A DNA stretch of 64,000 nt from Streptomyces sp. NBC_01571 (GCF_026339875.1 NZ_JAPEPZ010000001.1:7192001-7256000), one strand, 5' to 3'; counted from the stretch's first letter, positions 26,200-34,236 are shown. Notes: generated by a model from the sequence alone, not told the origin. Translations and numbers: made by a program.

Positions 26200-26580
26200 G
26201 GGGTTTCGCCCCCGCCGCCCTTGCCCGTCCCTTCCCTGGGGGCTGCCGCCCCCAGACCCCCGCTCCGGCCTTAAGGGCCTTGTCCTCAAATGCCGGACGG
26301 GCTGGAGATGCGGGCCCGCGCTGGAGATTTCGGTGTGCGCTGGAGATTTTGGAGTGCGCTGGATGGTTCCGGACGGGATGAGGGTGCGGGCCTGCGCTGA
26401 TGGGTCGCCCTCGAAGGCTGACGCCGGGGGTCATGTCTCCAGCCCGTCCGGCGTTTGAGGACGAGCCCTTCGGGCGATGCGGGGGTCCAGGGGGCGGCAG
26501 CCCCTTGGCGGGGGTCTGGGGGCGGAGCCCCCAGGGATGGGATGGGTCGGGTAGGGGCGGCGGGGGCGAGACACCCCGAG
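26200..26580. repeat. Composite inverted repeat of dispersed intergenic elements
   Basis: Two mirror-image blocks flank about 130 bp. The best core is GTCCTCAAATGCCGGACGGG at 26282-26301, extending to 26308, and its reverse complement at 26436-26462, 26 of 27 bases identical. Outside the cores, matching GC-rich blocks occur on both sides: GGGGGCTGCCGCCCCCAGAC near 26239 against a GGGTCTGGGGGCGGAGCCCC block near 26512, and GCCCTTGCCCGTCCC against a diverged G-rich counterpart. The core resembles a REP-like sequence scattered widely in Streptomyces intergenic DNA. Between them are short GTGCGCTGGAGAT repeats. The arrangement could fold into a long cruciform. Confidence 0.75.
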
Positions 26581-26715
26581 GTCACCGGGACAAAGCGGCG
26601 TGCCCCGCCGGGTGACTGCTACGGCTCGGACAAATACCCCTCCGCCGCCACGGCCCTACCGTGGACCACGAAAACCAAGGACGACTCCTCAACCTCGGAA
26701 GGGCCGGGACTCGAC

Positions 26716-28161
26716 ATGACTTCCACCCACGCCTTCTGGCTCGCCGGCCGCCAGGCCACCGGCGAGACCGCCTTCGACGTGACCTCGCCGTGGGACGGCC
26801 GGGTCGTCGCCCAGGTCAGCGTCCCGACCGAGGCCCAGGTCGAGGAGGCCGTGGCCGCCGCGTACGCCGTACGCGACGAGTTCGCCGCCACCCCCGCCCA
26901 CGTCCGCGCCGCCGCCCTCGACCACGTGAGCCGCCGCCTCGTCGAGCGCACCGAGGAGATCGCGCAGCTCATCTCCGCCGAGAACGGCAAGCCGATCAAG
27001 TGGGCCCGCGGCGAGGTAGGCCGCGCGGTCTCCGTGTTCCGCTTCGCCGCGGAGGAAGCCCGCAGGTTCAACGGCGGCGAGGCCCAGCGCCTGGACACCG
27101 ACCTCGGTGGCCAGGGCCGCCTCGCCCTGACCCGCCGCTTCCCGAAGGGCGTCGTCCTCGGCATCGCGCCGTTCAACTTCCCCCTCAACCTGTGCGCCCA
27201 CAAGATCGCCCCGGCCATCGCCGCCGGCGCGCCGATCATCCTCAAGCCGGCGCCCGCGACGCCGCTGTCGGGCCTGATCATCGGTGACCTGCTCGCCGAG
27301 ACGGACCTGCCCGCCGGTTCGTGGAGCATCCTGCCGGTCTCCAACGACCGCATGCCCGCCCTCGTCCAGGACGAGCGCCTGCCCGTGATCTCCTTCACCG
27401 GTTCCGAGAAGGTCGGTTACGCGATCATGGACTCGGTGCCCCGCAAGCACTGCACCCTGGAACTGGGCGGCAACGGCGCGGCGGTCGTGCTCGCCGACTG
27501 GGCGAGCGACGCGGACCTGGACTGGGCCGCGACGCGGATCGCCACCTTCTCGAACTACCAGGGCGGCCAGTCCTGCATCTCCGTGCAGCGGGTGATCGCG
27601 GACGCGTCCGTGTACGACCGGCTGCTGCCGCGCATCGTCGCCGCCGTCGAGGCCCAGGTGACCGGTGACCCGTCGGACGACAAGACCGACGTCGGCCCGC
27701 TGGTCAGCGAGGACGCGGCCAAGCGTGTCGAGGCGTGGGTCGACGAGGCGGTCGGGGCCGGCGCCTCGCTGCTCACCGGCGGCAAGCGCGACGGTGCCTC
27801 CTACGCGCCGACGGTTCTCGCCGACGTGCCGGACGACGTCACCGTCTCCTGCGAGGAGGTCTTCGGACCGGTCCTCACCGTGCGGAAGGTGGACGGCGAG
27901 GCAGCCGCCTTCGCCGCCGCCAACGACTCCAAGTACGGCCTGCAGGCGGGTGTGTTCACCCACGACCTGCAGGGTGCGTTCCGCGCGCACCGGGCGCTGG
28001 AGGTCGGCGGCGTCGTGGTCGGTGACGTGCCGTCCTACCGCGCCGACCAGATGCCGTACGGCGGTGTGAAGCAGTCCGGCGTCGGGCGGGAGGGCGTGAA
28101 GTTCGCGATGGACGACTACACCTACGAGCGCGTCCTCGTGCTGACGGGCCTCGCACTCTGA
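26716..28161 (+). CDS. Aldehyde dehydrogenase, probable succinate-semialdehyde type
   Basis: 481 residues from the ATG at 26716. The core contains PFNFPLNLCAHKIAPA in the cofactor region, FTGSEKVG, the general base Glu in TLELGGNGAA near 250 and the nucleophile Cys near 286 in GGQSCISVQ. It ends with P-Y-GGVKQSGVGREGVKFAM. Being 25 residues shorter than the operon enzyme at 9751 and distinct in sequence, it serves another substrate. Next to gabT and the PucR regulator, oxidation of succinate semialdehyde to succinate is the best guess. A glyceraldehyde or methylglyoxal-type substrate is possible. The cofactor cannot be told from sequence. Confidence 0.8.
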   Translation: MTSTHAFWLAGRQATGETAFDVTSPWDGRVVAQVSVPTEAQVEEAVAAAYAVRDEFAATPAHVRAAALDHVSRRLVERTEEIAQLISAENGKPIKWARGEVGRAVSVFRFAAEEARRFNGGEAQRLDTDLGGQGRLALTRRFPKGVVLGIAPFNFPLNLCAHKIAPAIAAGAPIILKPAPATPLSGLIIGDLLAETDLPAGSWSILPVSNDRMPALVQDERLPVISFTGSEKVGYAIMDSVPRKHCTLELGGNGAAVVLADWASDADLDWAATRIATFSNYQGGQSCISVQRVIADASVYDRLLPRIVAAVEAQVTGDPSDDKTDVGPLVSEDAAKRVEAWVDEAVGAGASLLTGGKRDGASYAPTVLADVPDDVTVSCEEVFGPVLTVRKVDGEAAAFAAANDSKYGLQAGVFTHDLQGAFRAHRALEVGGVVVGDVPSYRADQMPYGGVKQSGVGREGVKFAMDDYTYERVLVLTGLAL

Positions 28162-28178
28162 GCGCTGCCCGAACGATC

Positions 28179-28221
28179 GCCGACGGCCGGAGTCCACTGT
28201 GCGGGGGCTCCGGCCGTCGGC
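28179..28221 (+). terminator. Perfect 14-bp stem-loop after the aldehyde dehydrogenase gene
   Basis: GCCGACGGCCGGAG at 28179-28192 pairs exactly with CTCCGGCCGTCGGC at 28208-28221 around a 15-base loop, 17 bases after the stop codon. No T-run follows. Confidence 0.75.
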
Positions 28222-28242
28222 GTGTCCGGGGCTCCAGGGGCG

Positions 28243-28488
28243 GAAGATCGGCTGCTTCTCGGTGCGGAGCGGGTTCATCACGTTGTCGTTGAGGTCGAGG
28301 TGGCGGCGGACCACTTCGGCGGGGGTCAGGGCCATCCACTGGGCGAGGCTGACGTCCTCGAAGCGGGGGCGCCGGGAACATTTCGAGCAGCTTCAGTGCT
28401 GTGTCGCCGGTGTTCTCGATGTAGTGACCCACGGCGAACGGACGTATCCGAGGTCGCCGGTCTGGTAATCGAATGTCCTGTTGCGTCC
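28243..28488 (-). pseudogene. Frameshifted remnant of an oxalate decarboxylase-type cupin
   Basis: Reading leftward, the minus strand spells the C-terminal end of a bicupin oxalate decarboxylase in pieces from two frames: GRNRTFDYQTGDLGYV, then VGHYIENTGDTALKLLEMF, then EDVSLAQWMALTPAEVV, ending near EKQPIF. The first shift is a missing base near 28440-28446 (the family has GYVPFAxGHY). The second is an extra C near 28366-28372, which restores the first frame. Nothing of the N-terminal cupin is present, so the gene is also truncated. The DNA upstream (28490-28760) shows no clean reading frame. This is decay of a lost gene, or two base errors in C-runs plus a deletion. Confidence 0.75.
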
Positions 28489-28918
28489 TTCTCGGGTCGG
28501 CAGCCGTCTTTCACCATGGTCACGATGAGGTAGACGTTCAGGCGGCTCTGCGAGCACGCCTGCTGGCCGTCGACGGCCCCGATCAGGTCCCCGCCGTGTA
28601 CTCGGCCGCAGCGGACCTGGACACCACCTGTGACCAGGTACGCGCATGGCTCGGGAACTGGAACCGGAGCATGGAGGCCTCGGACGAGTGAGCTCAGCCT
28701 CCCGGGAGAGCGACATCCGACATCGGTCGACCTCCCGCGCGGCAAGAGGCGACCGCGTCCGGCCGCTCGGGCCGCTCGGGCCACTCCGGTCGCTCGGGTC
28801 GCTCGGGCCGCTCCGCGGCGGCGCTTCCGCCCGCCCGGCCCGTTCTGCGTTGCGGGGGTCACCGCCCCGCAGCAGGCTGTTCGACAGGGAGGGGGACGGT
28901 GAGGAAAGGAACCCCGCG
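28489..28918. other. 430-bp interval with a 9-bp repeat and no clear gene
   Basis: Frames on both strands are short and without homology. Six tandem 9-bp units of the type GGCCGCTCG lie at 28761-28814. GAGGGGGACGGTGAGGAAAGGA just before 28919 is the ribosome binding region of the stress protein gene. The left part may be further debris of the cupin gene. Confidence 0.5.
28761..28814. repeat. 9-bp tandem repeat, 6 units
   Basis: Units GGCCGCTCG, GGCCGCTCG, GGCCACTCC, GGTCGCTCG, GGTCGCTCG, GGCCGCTCC. The period is a multiple of three, but no coding context supports translation. Confidence 0.85.
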
Positions 28919-29398
28919 ATGACCCAGCAACCGCCCACGTCGCCGCTCGACCGGCCGGTGGTCGGCTCGTACCCGACCTACGAGGGCGCGCAGCGTGCGG
29001 TCGACTTCCTCTCCGACAGCAAGTTCCCGGTGGAGCACACCGCGATCATCGGCTCCGACCTGCGGATGGTGGAGACGGTGCTCGGCAGGCTCACCCGCGG
29101 CCGGGCCGCCCTGGCCGGCGCGGGCTCGGGTGCCTGGTTCGGGCTGCTCGTCGGCCTGCTCCTGTCGCTGTTCGCCGCGGGCAACCATCACGTCCTGGTG
29201 CTGATGATCAGCGGCCTGTTCTACGGCGCCATCTTCGGCGCGCTCTTCGGCTTCGTCGGTCACGCGTTCACCGGAGGCCGCCGCGACTTCGCGTCCCGGA
29301 GCCAGATCGTCGCGGCCCGCTACGACGTGGTCGCCCAGGCGGAGGTCGCGGAGGAGGCGAAGAACCTCCTCGTCAAACTCGGCTGGCGCGAAGGCTGA
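28919..29398 (+). CDS. YflT-type general stress membrane protein
   Basis: 159 residues from the ATG at 28919, preceded by GAGGAAAGGA. The N-terminal half is the heat-induced stress protein YflT domain: V-G-S-YPTYEGAQRAVDFLSD, then V-E-H-T-AIIGSDLRMVE-T-VLGRLT. Two glycine-rich transmembrane segments follow at about 75-95 and 98-122, then a basic GG-R-R-D-F tail domain. Related actinobacterial proteins are induced by stress; the molecular role is unknown. It is not linked to a stress regulator here. Confidence 0.82.
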   Translation: MTQQPPTSPLDRPVVGSYPTYEGAQRAVDFLSDSKFPVEHTAIIGSDLRMVETVLGRLTRGRAALAGAGSGAWFGLLVGLLLSLFAAGNHHVLVLMISGLFYGAIFGALFGFVGHAFTGGRRDFASRSQIVAARYDVVAQAEVAEEAKNLLVKLGWREG

Positions 29399-29470
29399 GA
29401 AGGCCGCGATGCCAGGGACGCCCGGGAAACCCAGGAAGGCCGCATGGGACGGCCGTTCGGCCGCCGCGCG

Positions 29471-29935
29471 TCACACGGCCGTGCTCCTCCTGGCCCGGCG
29501 CCCGGTGTCGAGGGCAGCGGCGCCCGCCGTCGCCACGGCGGCCGCCGCGAGGCAGAAGAAGGCCGGGTTGACGTACCGGGGGACGTGGCCGGTGGCGTAC
29601 CGCCCGCCGTCCCCCGTCTCGCAGACGAACCGTACGGGCAGATAGCTCACCGTGTAACCGGTGATGCCGGGGTCCCGCGCCCACTCCTGCCATCCGGGCG
29701 TACGGCACGGCCGGATCGGCGCCGAGTCGGTGCCGCCGTCCTCCGCCGCCAGGACCGCTCCGGCGACATGGAGCAGGCCCCACACATACACGGCGACCGC
29801 GGCGGCACCCACGAGGGCGGCCGGCCCGCGCAGCCGCCCCGCGCCCGCGCGTCCGAGCCTCCCGAAGCCGTACCCGGCGAGGGCGACGCAGGCGCCCAGC
29901 CCGCCGGGAAGCAGCAACAGGAGCACAAGAACCAT
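29471..29935 (-). CDS. Small membrane protein of unknown function
   Basis: 154 residues from an ATG start. Three hydrophobic segments are visible: 1-23 (V-L-V-L-L-L-L-LPGGL), about 40-62 and about 120-143, with a loop of about 50 residues between the second and third containing CRTPGWQEW and ...RFVCETGDG. The two cysteines in that loop could form a disulfide outside the cell. The tail is basic (RRARR). I do not recognise the family. The gene is read away from the stress protein gene, 72 bp from its stop. Confidence 0.65.
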   Translation of the reverse strand: MVLVLLLLLPGGLGACVALAGYGFGRLGRAGAGRLRGPAALVGAAAVAVYVWGLLHVAGAVLAAEDGGTDSAPIRPCRTPGWQEWARDPGITGYTVSYLPVRFVCETGDGGRYATGHVPRYVNPAFFCLAAAAVATAGAAALDTGRRARRSTAV

Positions 29936-30023
29936 CCGCCGACTTCAGCAGGACAGGACCTGCCCCGCTGTGGTGGAGGCCACAGTTCCGGGCAACGGAA
30001 GCGTCACGTGCCGTCCGCGACCG

Positions 30024-31037
30024 TCAGGCGCCCGCCGGGGCCGGCCCCGTGCTCGCGCGGATCGTCAACTCGGGTGCGATGAGCGCGACTTCGCCGTTGC
30101 CACGCCCCTCCAGCTTGGCGATCACCTGCTCGACGGCGTGCCGGCCCATCTCCTGCGCGGGGATGGCGACCGACGTCAGCCGCACCGAGGCCTGCGTGGC
30201 GACCTGGTCCGGACAGATCGCTATCACCGACACGTCCTCGGGGACGGCCCGGCGCTGCCGGCGCAGCAGGGCGAGCAGCGGCTCGACCGCGGACTCGTTC
30301 TGCACGACGAAGCCCGTGGTGCCGGGGCGCTCGTCGAAGACCCGGGCCAGCGTCAGGGACATCGCGTCGAAGCCGCCCTCGCAGGGGCGGTGCAGCACAC
30401 GCAGTCCCAACTCGCGGGAACGGGACCGGAGTCCGTCGAGCGTGCGCTCGGCGAAGCCCGTGTGCCGTTCGTAGACGGCGGGCGCCTCGCCGATGACGGC
30501 GATGTCCCGGTGGCCCAGCACGGCCAGGTGCTCGGCGCACAGCGCGCCCGTCGCCCCGAAGTCGAGATCGACGCAGGTCAGTCCGGAGGTGTCGGCGGGC
30601 AGGCCGATCAGCACGGACGGCTGGTCCGTCCGGCGCAGCAAGGGCAGCCGCTCGTCGTCGAGTTCGACGTCCATCAGGATCATCGCGTCGGCGAGCCCGC
30701 TGCCGGTGACCCGGCGCACGGCGTCGGGCCCCTCCTCACCGGTGAGCAGCAGCACGTCGTACCCGAAGGTGCGGGCGTGGGTCGCCACCGCGATGGCGAT
30801 CTCCATCATCACGGGTACGTACATGTCGGTACGGAGCGGAACCATCAGCGCGATGATGTTGGACCGGCTGCTCGCCAGGGCCCGGGCGCCCGCGTTCGGG
30901 TGGTAGCCGAGTTCCTGGATGCTCCGCTCCACCCGCTGCCGGGTCGCCGCCGAGATGGACCGCTTGCCGCTGAGGACGTAGCTCACCGTGCTCGCCGAGA
31001 CTCCGGCGTGCTGGGCGACCTCGGCGAGGGTGACCAT
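30024..31037 (-). CDS. LacI-family transcriptional regulator
   Basis: 337 residues; the ATG at 31037 has GGAG upstream and begins the helix-turn-helix directly: TLAEVAQHAGVSASTVSYVL, followed by the hinge helix R-R... N-A-G-A-R-ALASSRS. The periplasmic-binding-protein-like effector domain follows (I-A-L-M-V-P-L-R-T-D-M-YVPVM ... DAMILMDVELD). It should bind a sugar or sugar-derived ligand. Two palindromic operator candidates lie upstream (31057-31066 and 31167-31180), so it probably controls itself. No sugar transporter or glycosidase gene is adjacent, so its targets lie elsewhere. Confidence 0.9.
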   Translation of the reverse strand: MVTLAEVAQHAGVSASTVSYVLSGKRSISAATRQRVERSIQELGYHPNAGARALASSRSNIIALMVPLRTDMYVPVMMEIAIAVATHARTFGYDVLLLTGEEGPDAVRRVTGSGLADAMILMDVELDDERLPLLRRTDQPSVLIGLPADTSGLTCVDLDFGATGALCAEHLAVLGHRDIAVIGEAPAVYERHTGFAERTLDGLRSRSRELGLRVLHRPCEGGFDAMSLTLARVFDERPGTTGFVVQNESAVEPLLALLRRQRRAVPEDVSVIAICPDQVATQASVRLTSVAIPAQEMGRHAVEQVIAKLEGRGNGEVALIAPELTIRASTGPAPAGA

Positions 31038-31056
31038 CCGGCTCTCCAAGCTGCGT

Positions 31057-31066
31057 GAAGCGCTTC
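31057..31066 (-). promoter_or_regulatory. LacI-type operator 1
   Basis: GAAGCGCTTC is a perfect 10-bp palindrome with the central CG of LacI-family sites, 20 bases upstream of the regulator start. It shares its core with the second site. Confidence 0.65.
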
Positions 31067-31166
31067 GACAGTGCGCGTGGCACCGACGGGGGCGGCGGGG
31101 TGAGGCGGCTCGACAGTAGCCCGGTGGAGAGAGTGTGTCCATAGGTGTCCTCGGCGTTCATCGGCG

Positions 31167-31180
31167 TCGAAGCGCTTCGA
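31167..31180 (-). promoter_or_regulatory. LacI-type operator 2
   Basis: TCGAAGCGCTTCGA is a perfect 14-bp palindrome containing the same GAAGCGCTTC core. The centres of the two sites are 112 bp apart, which would allow DNA looping by a tetramer or separate control of a divergent promoter. Confidence 0.7.
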
Positions 31181-31348
31181 CACCGACCTCGTGCGCGCTC
31201 GTCGCGAGATGCCCGGACGGACCTCCCGTCACCGGGCTCCTCCGAAGAGCCGGGGAGACGGTGACCGTCGAGGGGCCTCACGCGGACGGTCCCCCGAACG
31301 GCCCCGTGATGTGACACCCGGTGCGGCGGCGACGGCCGCGAGGGAGCA

Positions 31349-31519
31349 ATGTGGAACCTGTCAGGCGACACCGGATGGAAAGCCGCGTACGCGGCGTACG
31401 TCGACTGCTCCCCGCAGGATCGGGGGACGGCCCGAACGCTGCGCGAGGACTGGTGGGGTCGCCCGCAATCAGGTACATACGATCGAGTAGCACCGGTCAG
31501 TAACGAAGACCCCCAGTGA
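31349..31519 (+). CDS. Small protein of 56 residues, unknown
   Basis: The ATG at 31349 follows GAGGGAG with ideal spacing, and the frame runs to a TGA at 31517-31519. The product begins MWNLSGDTGWKAAYAAYV and is rich in Trp, Tyr and charged residues; it has one Cys (residue 20) and a DWWGRP motif in the middle. No signal or membrane segment is present. The codons show the strong third-position G/C bias of the neighbours. It ends 26 bases before the acyl-CoA dehydrogenase start, so the two may be co-transcribed. I do not recognise a family. Confidence 0.6.
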   Translation: MWNLSGDTGWKAAYAAYVDCSPQDRGTARTLREDWWGRPQSGTYDRVAPVSNEDPQ

Positions 31520-31545
31520 TCCCTATTCGCGGCGAGGTGAGCTTC

Positions 31546-33477
31546 TTGTCCGCAACACCCCACCGGCCCACAGTCACCGAACGTGAGGCCCGTCAGGTCG
31601 CCGAGGCGGCGCGGGAGCAGGACTGGCGCAAGCCCAGCTTCGCCAAGGAACTGTTCCTCGGGCGCTTCCGGCTCGACCTGATCCACCCGCACCCCCTGCC
31701 GCCCGACGAGGCGGTCCAGCGTGGCGAGGAGTTCCTCGCCAAGTTGCGCGACTTCTGCGAGACGAAGATCGACTCCGCCCGTATCGAGCGCGAGGCGCGG
31801 ATCCCCGACGAAGTCGTCGACGGGCTCAAGGAGCTCGGCGCCCTCGGCATGAAGATCGACACCAAGTACGGCGGCCTCGGCCTCACCCAGGTGTACTACA
31901 ACAAGGCCCTCGCCCTGGTCGGCTCCGCGAGCCCGGCGATCGGCGCGCTGCTCTCCGCGCATCAGTCGATCGGGGTACCCCAGCCGCTGAAGATCTTCGG
32001 CACCAAGGAGCAGAAGGACACCTTCCTGCCCCGCTGTGCCCGGACCGACATCTCGGCCTTCCTGCTCACCGAACCGGACGTCGGCTCCGACCCGGCGCGG
32101 CTGGCCACGACCGCCGTGCCGGACGGCGACGACTACGTCCTCGACGGCGTGAAGCTCTGGACGACCAACGGTGTCGTCGCCGATCTGCTCGTCGTCATGG
32201 CGCGGGTGCCGAAGTCCGAGGGCCACAAGGGCGGCATCACGGCGTTCGTGGTGGAGGCCGGTTCCGACGGGATCACCGTCGAGCACCGCAACGCCTTCAT
32301 GGGCCTGCGCGGCCTGGAGAACGGTGTCACCCGCTTCCACCAGGTGCGCGTCCCCGCCGCGAACCGGATCGGTCCCGAGGGCGCGGGTCTGAAGATCGCG
32401 CTGACCACGCTCAACACGGGCCGGCTCTCCCTCCCCGCCATGTGCGTGGGGGCGGGGAAGTGGTGCCTCAAGATCGCCCGCGAGTGGTCCGCCGCGCGCG
32501 AGCAGTGGGGCAAGCCGGTCGCCTTCCACGAGGCGGTCGGAGCGAAGATCTCCTTCATCGCGGCGACTACGTTCGCCCTGGAGGCGGTCGTCGACCTGTC
32601 CTCGCAGATGGCCGACGAGGACCGCAACGACATCCGTATCGAGGCCGCCCTCGCCAAGCTGTACGGCTCCGAGATGGCCTGTCTGATGGCCGACGAACTG
32701 GTCCAGATCCGCGGTGGCCGCGGCTTCGAGACCGCCGCGTCCCTCAAGGCCCGTGGTGAACGGGCGGTCCCGGCCGAGCAGATCCTGCGGGACCTGCGCA
32801 TCAACCGCATCTTCGAGGGCTCGACGGAGATCATGCACCTGCTGATCGCCCGCGAGGCCGTGGACGCCCATCTCTCGGTGGCCGGTGACCTCATCGACCC
32901 CGAGAAGTCCCTCTCGGACAAGGCGAAGGCGGGCGCCAACGCCGGTGTCTTCTACGCCAAGTGGCTCCCGAAGCTGGTCGCGGGCCCCGGTCAGCTCCCG
33001 CGCTCGTACGGCGAGTTCCAGCACGGCGTCGACCTCTCGCCGCACCTGCGCTACGTCGAACGCAGCGCCCGCAAGCTGGCCCGCTCCACCTTCTACGCCA
33101 TGTCCCGCTGGCAGGGACGGATGGAGACCAAGCAGGGCTTCCTGGGCCGGATCGTCGACATCGGCGCCGAGCTCTTCGCGATGAGCGCCGCCTGTGTGCG
33201 CGCCGAACTCCTGCGCACCAGCGGGGAGCACGGCCGCGAGGCGTACCAACTCGCCGACGCCTTCTGCAGGCAGTCCCGCATCCGCGTCGACGAACTCTTC
33301 GGGCGTCTGTGGACCAACACCGACGAGCTCGACCGCAGGGTCGTCAAGGGCGTGATGTCGGGCACCTACACCTGGCTGGAGGAGGGAGTCGTCGACCCGT
33401 CCGGCGACGGCCCGTGGATCGCCGACGCGACGCCCGGTCCCGCTCAGCGGGAGAACGTGCGCCGGCCCATCCGCTGA
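31546..33477 (+). CDS. Acyl-CoA dehydrogenase (long, C-terminally extended)
   Basis: 643 residues from the TTG at 31546, chosen because GAGGTGA lies directly upstream; a GTG at 31516 or 31537 is in frame. The core has the acyl-CoA dehydrogenase signatures: A-F-L-L-TEPDVGSDPA, then W-T-T-N-G-V-V-A-D, then Q-I-R-GGRGFETA and R-I-F-EGSTEIMHLLIARE, where the glutamate before IMH is the expected catalytic base. About 200 extra residues at the C-terminus, as in very-long-chain-type enzymes, contain another helical domain. It oxidises a fatty acyl-CoA to the enoyl-CoA using FAD. The chain length used is not evident. No electron-transfer flavoprotein genes are adjacent. Confidence 0.9.
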   Translation: MSATPHRPTVTEREARQVAEAAREQDWRKPSFAKELFLGRFRLDLIHPHPLPPDEAVQRGEEFLAKLRDFCETKIDSARIEREARIPDEVVDGLKELGALGMKIDTKYGGLGLTQVYYNKALALVGSASPAIGALLSAHQSIGVPQPLKIFGTKEQKDTFLPRCARTDISAFLLTEPDVGSDPARLATTAVPDGDDYVLDGVKLWTTNGVVADLLVVMARVPKSEGHKGGITAFVVEAGSDGITVEHRNAFMGLRGLENGVTRFHQVRVPAANRIGPEGAGLKIALTTLNTGRLSLPAMCVGAGKWCLKIAREWSAAREQWGKPVAFHEAVGAKISFIAATTFALEAVVDLSSQMADEDRNDIRIEAALAKLYGSEMACLMADELVQIRGGRGFETAASLKARGERAVPAEQILRDLRINRIFEGSTEIMHLLIAREAVDAHLSVAGDLIDPEKSLSDKAKAGANAGVFYAKWLPKLVAGPGQLPRSYGEFQHGVDLSPHLRYVERSARKLARSTFYAMSRWQGRMETKQGFLGRIVDIGAELFAMSAACVRAELLRTSGEHGREAYQLADAFCRQSRIRVDELFGRLWTNTDELDRRVVKGVMSGTYTWLEEGVVDPSGDGPWIADATPGPAQRENVRRPIR

Positions 33478-33547
33478 CCCCGGTCCCGGCAGGCACGGGC
33501 GGTGTCCGACGCCCTCAGGCGCGTCGGTCACCGCCCTCTCGATGCCG

Positions 33548-33583
33548 GGCCGCCGTCCGTTCCGGCCGGGGCGGGCGGCGGCC
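33548..33583. terminator. Stem-loop between convergent genes
   Basis: GGCCGCCG at 33548-33555 pairs with CGGCGGCC at 33576-33583. It lies between the convergent dehydrogenase and lamin-tail genes and could serve both directions. Confidence 0.45.
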
Positions 33584-33593
33584 TGCCCGGGGA

Positions 33594-34046
33594 TCAGCAG
33601 TACTTGTCGCTGGGATCCCGCGTCGTCCACGAGCACGAGTCGACCTTGGAGCCGCTCGCCTTCGTGAGCGTGGCGGTGTCACTGGTGTTGTTCCAGACGT
33701 ACGCGCGCCGGCGTTGGAACTTGTCCGCCGCGGTGTCCGTACCGCTTCCGGTGTGCACCTTCATGGTCTTGCCCGCCCCGATTTTCACGTTGGGGAAGGT
33801 GTACCTGTGGTTCGACACGTCCTTCAGGACCCAGCCCTTGAGCGGGACCGCCGCGGAACCGGTGTTCTTGAGCTGCACCCACTCGCCGTTGAGGCTCGCG
33901 TTGGAGCGGTTGTCGGAGCCCGGGCTGTCGAACCAGACGTGCTGGATGGTCACACCGCCGGCGGCCTGCGCCGGAGTGCTGAGAAGAAACGTGCCCGTCA
34001 GTGCCACGGCGCCCGCGAGTGCGGGCAGGGCAGCGCGAATCCGCAT
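33594..34046 (-). CDS. Secreted lamin-tail-domain protein
   Basis: 150 residues. A signal peptide (M-R-I-R-AALPALAGAVAL, cleavage after A-Q-A near 28) precedes a single lamin tail domain: I-Q-H-VWFDSPGSDNRSNASLNGEWVQL, then L-K-G-W-V-LKDVSNHRYTF, then the Y-V-W-N-N block with the closing Cys pair (DSCSW ... KYC). In bacteria such domains are extracellular and often attached to nucleases or adhesins; here the domain is alone. Six G residues precede the start as ribosome binding site. Two TCACGTGA palindromes lie in its upstream region at 34107-34125. Function is unknown. Confidence 0.8.
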   Translation of the reverse strand: MRIRAALPALAGAVALTGTFLLSTPAQAAGGVTIQHVWFDSPGSDNRSNASLNGEWVQLKNTGSAAVPLKGWVLKDVSNHRYTFPNVKIGAGKTMKVHTGSGTDTAADKFQRRRAYVWNNTSDTATLTKASGSKVDSCSWTTRDPSDKYC

Positions 34047-34106
34047 GAGAACCCCCCAGGGTGTCGTCCCCCGGCCGGTCGTCCACCGGCCAGTAGTGAA
34101 GTGTTA

Positions 34107-34125
34107 TCACGTGATCTTCACGTGA
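34107..34125. promoter_or_regulatory. Pair of TCACGTGA palindromes in a divergent promoter region
   Basis: TCACGTGA occurs at 34107-34114 and again at 34118-34125, spaced 11 bp centre to centre, one helical turn. The sites lie between the lamin-tail gene and dxr, in a locally AT-richer stretch. This looks like a dimer-of-dimers binding site. Confidence 0.55.
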
Positions 34126-34236
34126 GATTCACAAAGGGTGATTTCGTGTCCTCGGGTACGCCGGGGTGTCAACGGGGCCGGAGCGGAAGAGGGGAGCCCT
34201 GTCCTGCGCGGTCCGCGTTGCGGCCACAATGGGGGG

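Larger units (their letters stand above)
31038..31348. other. Divergent regulatory region of the LacI-type gene
   Basis: The interval holds two LacI-type palindromes (listed separately) and the promoter of the regulator. Right of 31185 I see no further motif until the ribosome binding site GAGGGAG at 31340-31346 of the small gene. Confidence 0.5.

Noticed and set aside
28473..28691. A 72-codon plus-strand frame opposite and beyond the cupin remnant.
   Set aside because: No ribosome binding site and no recognisable homology; its first part is antisense to the remnant.
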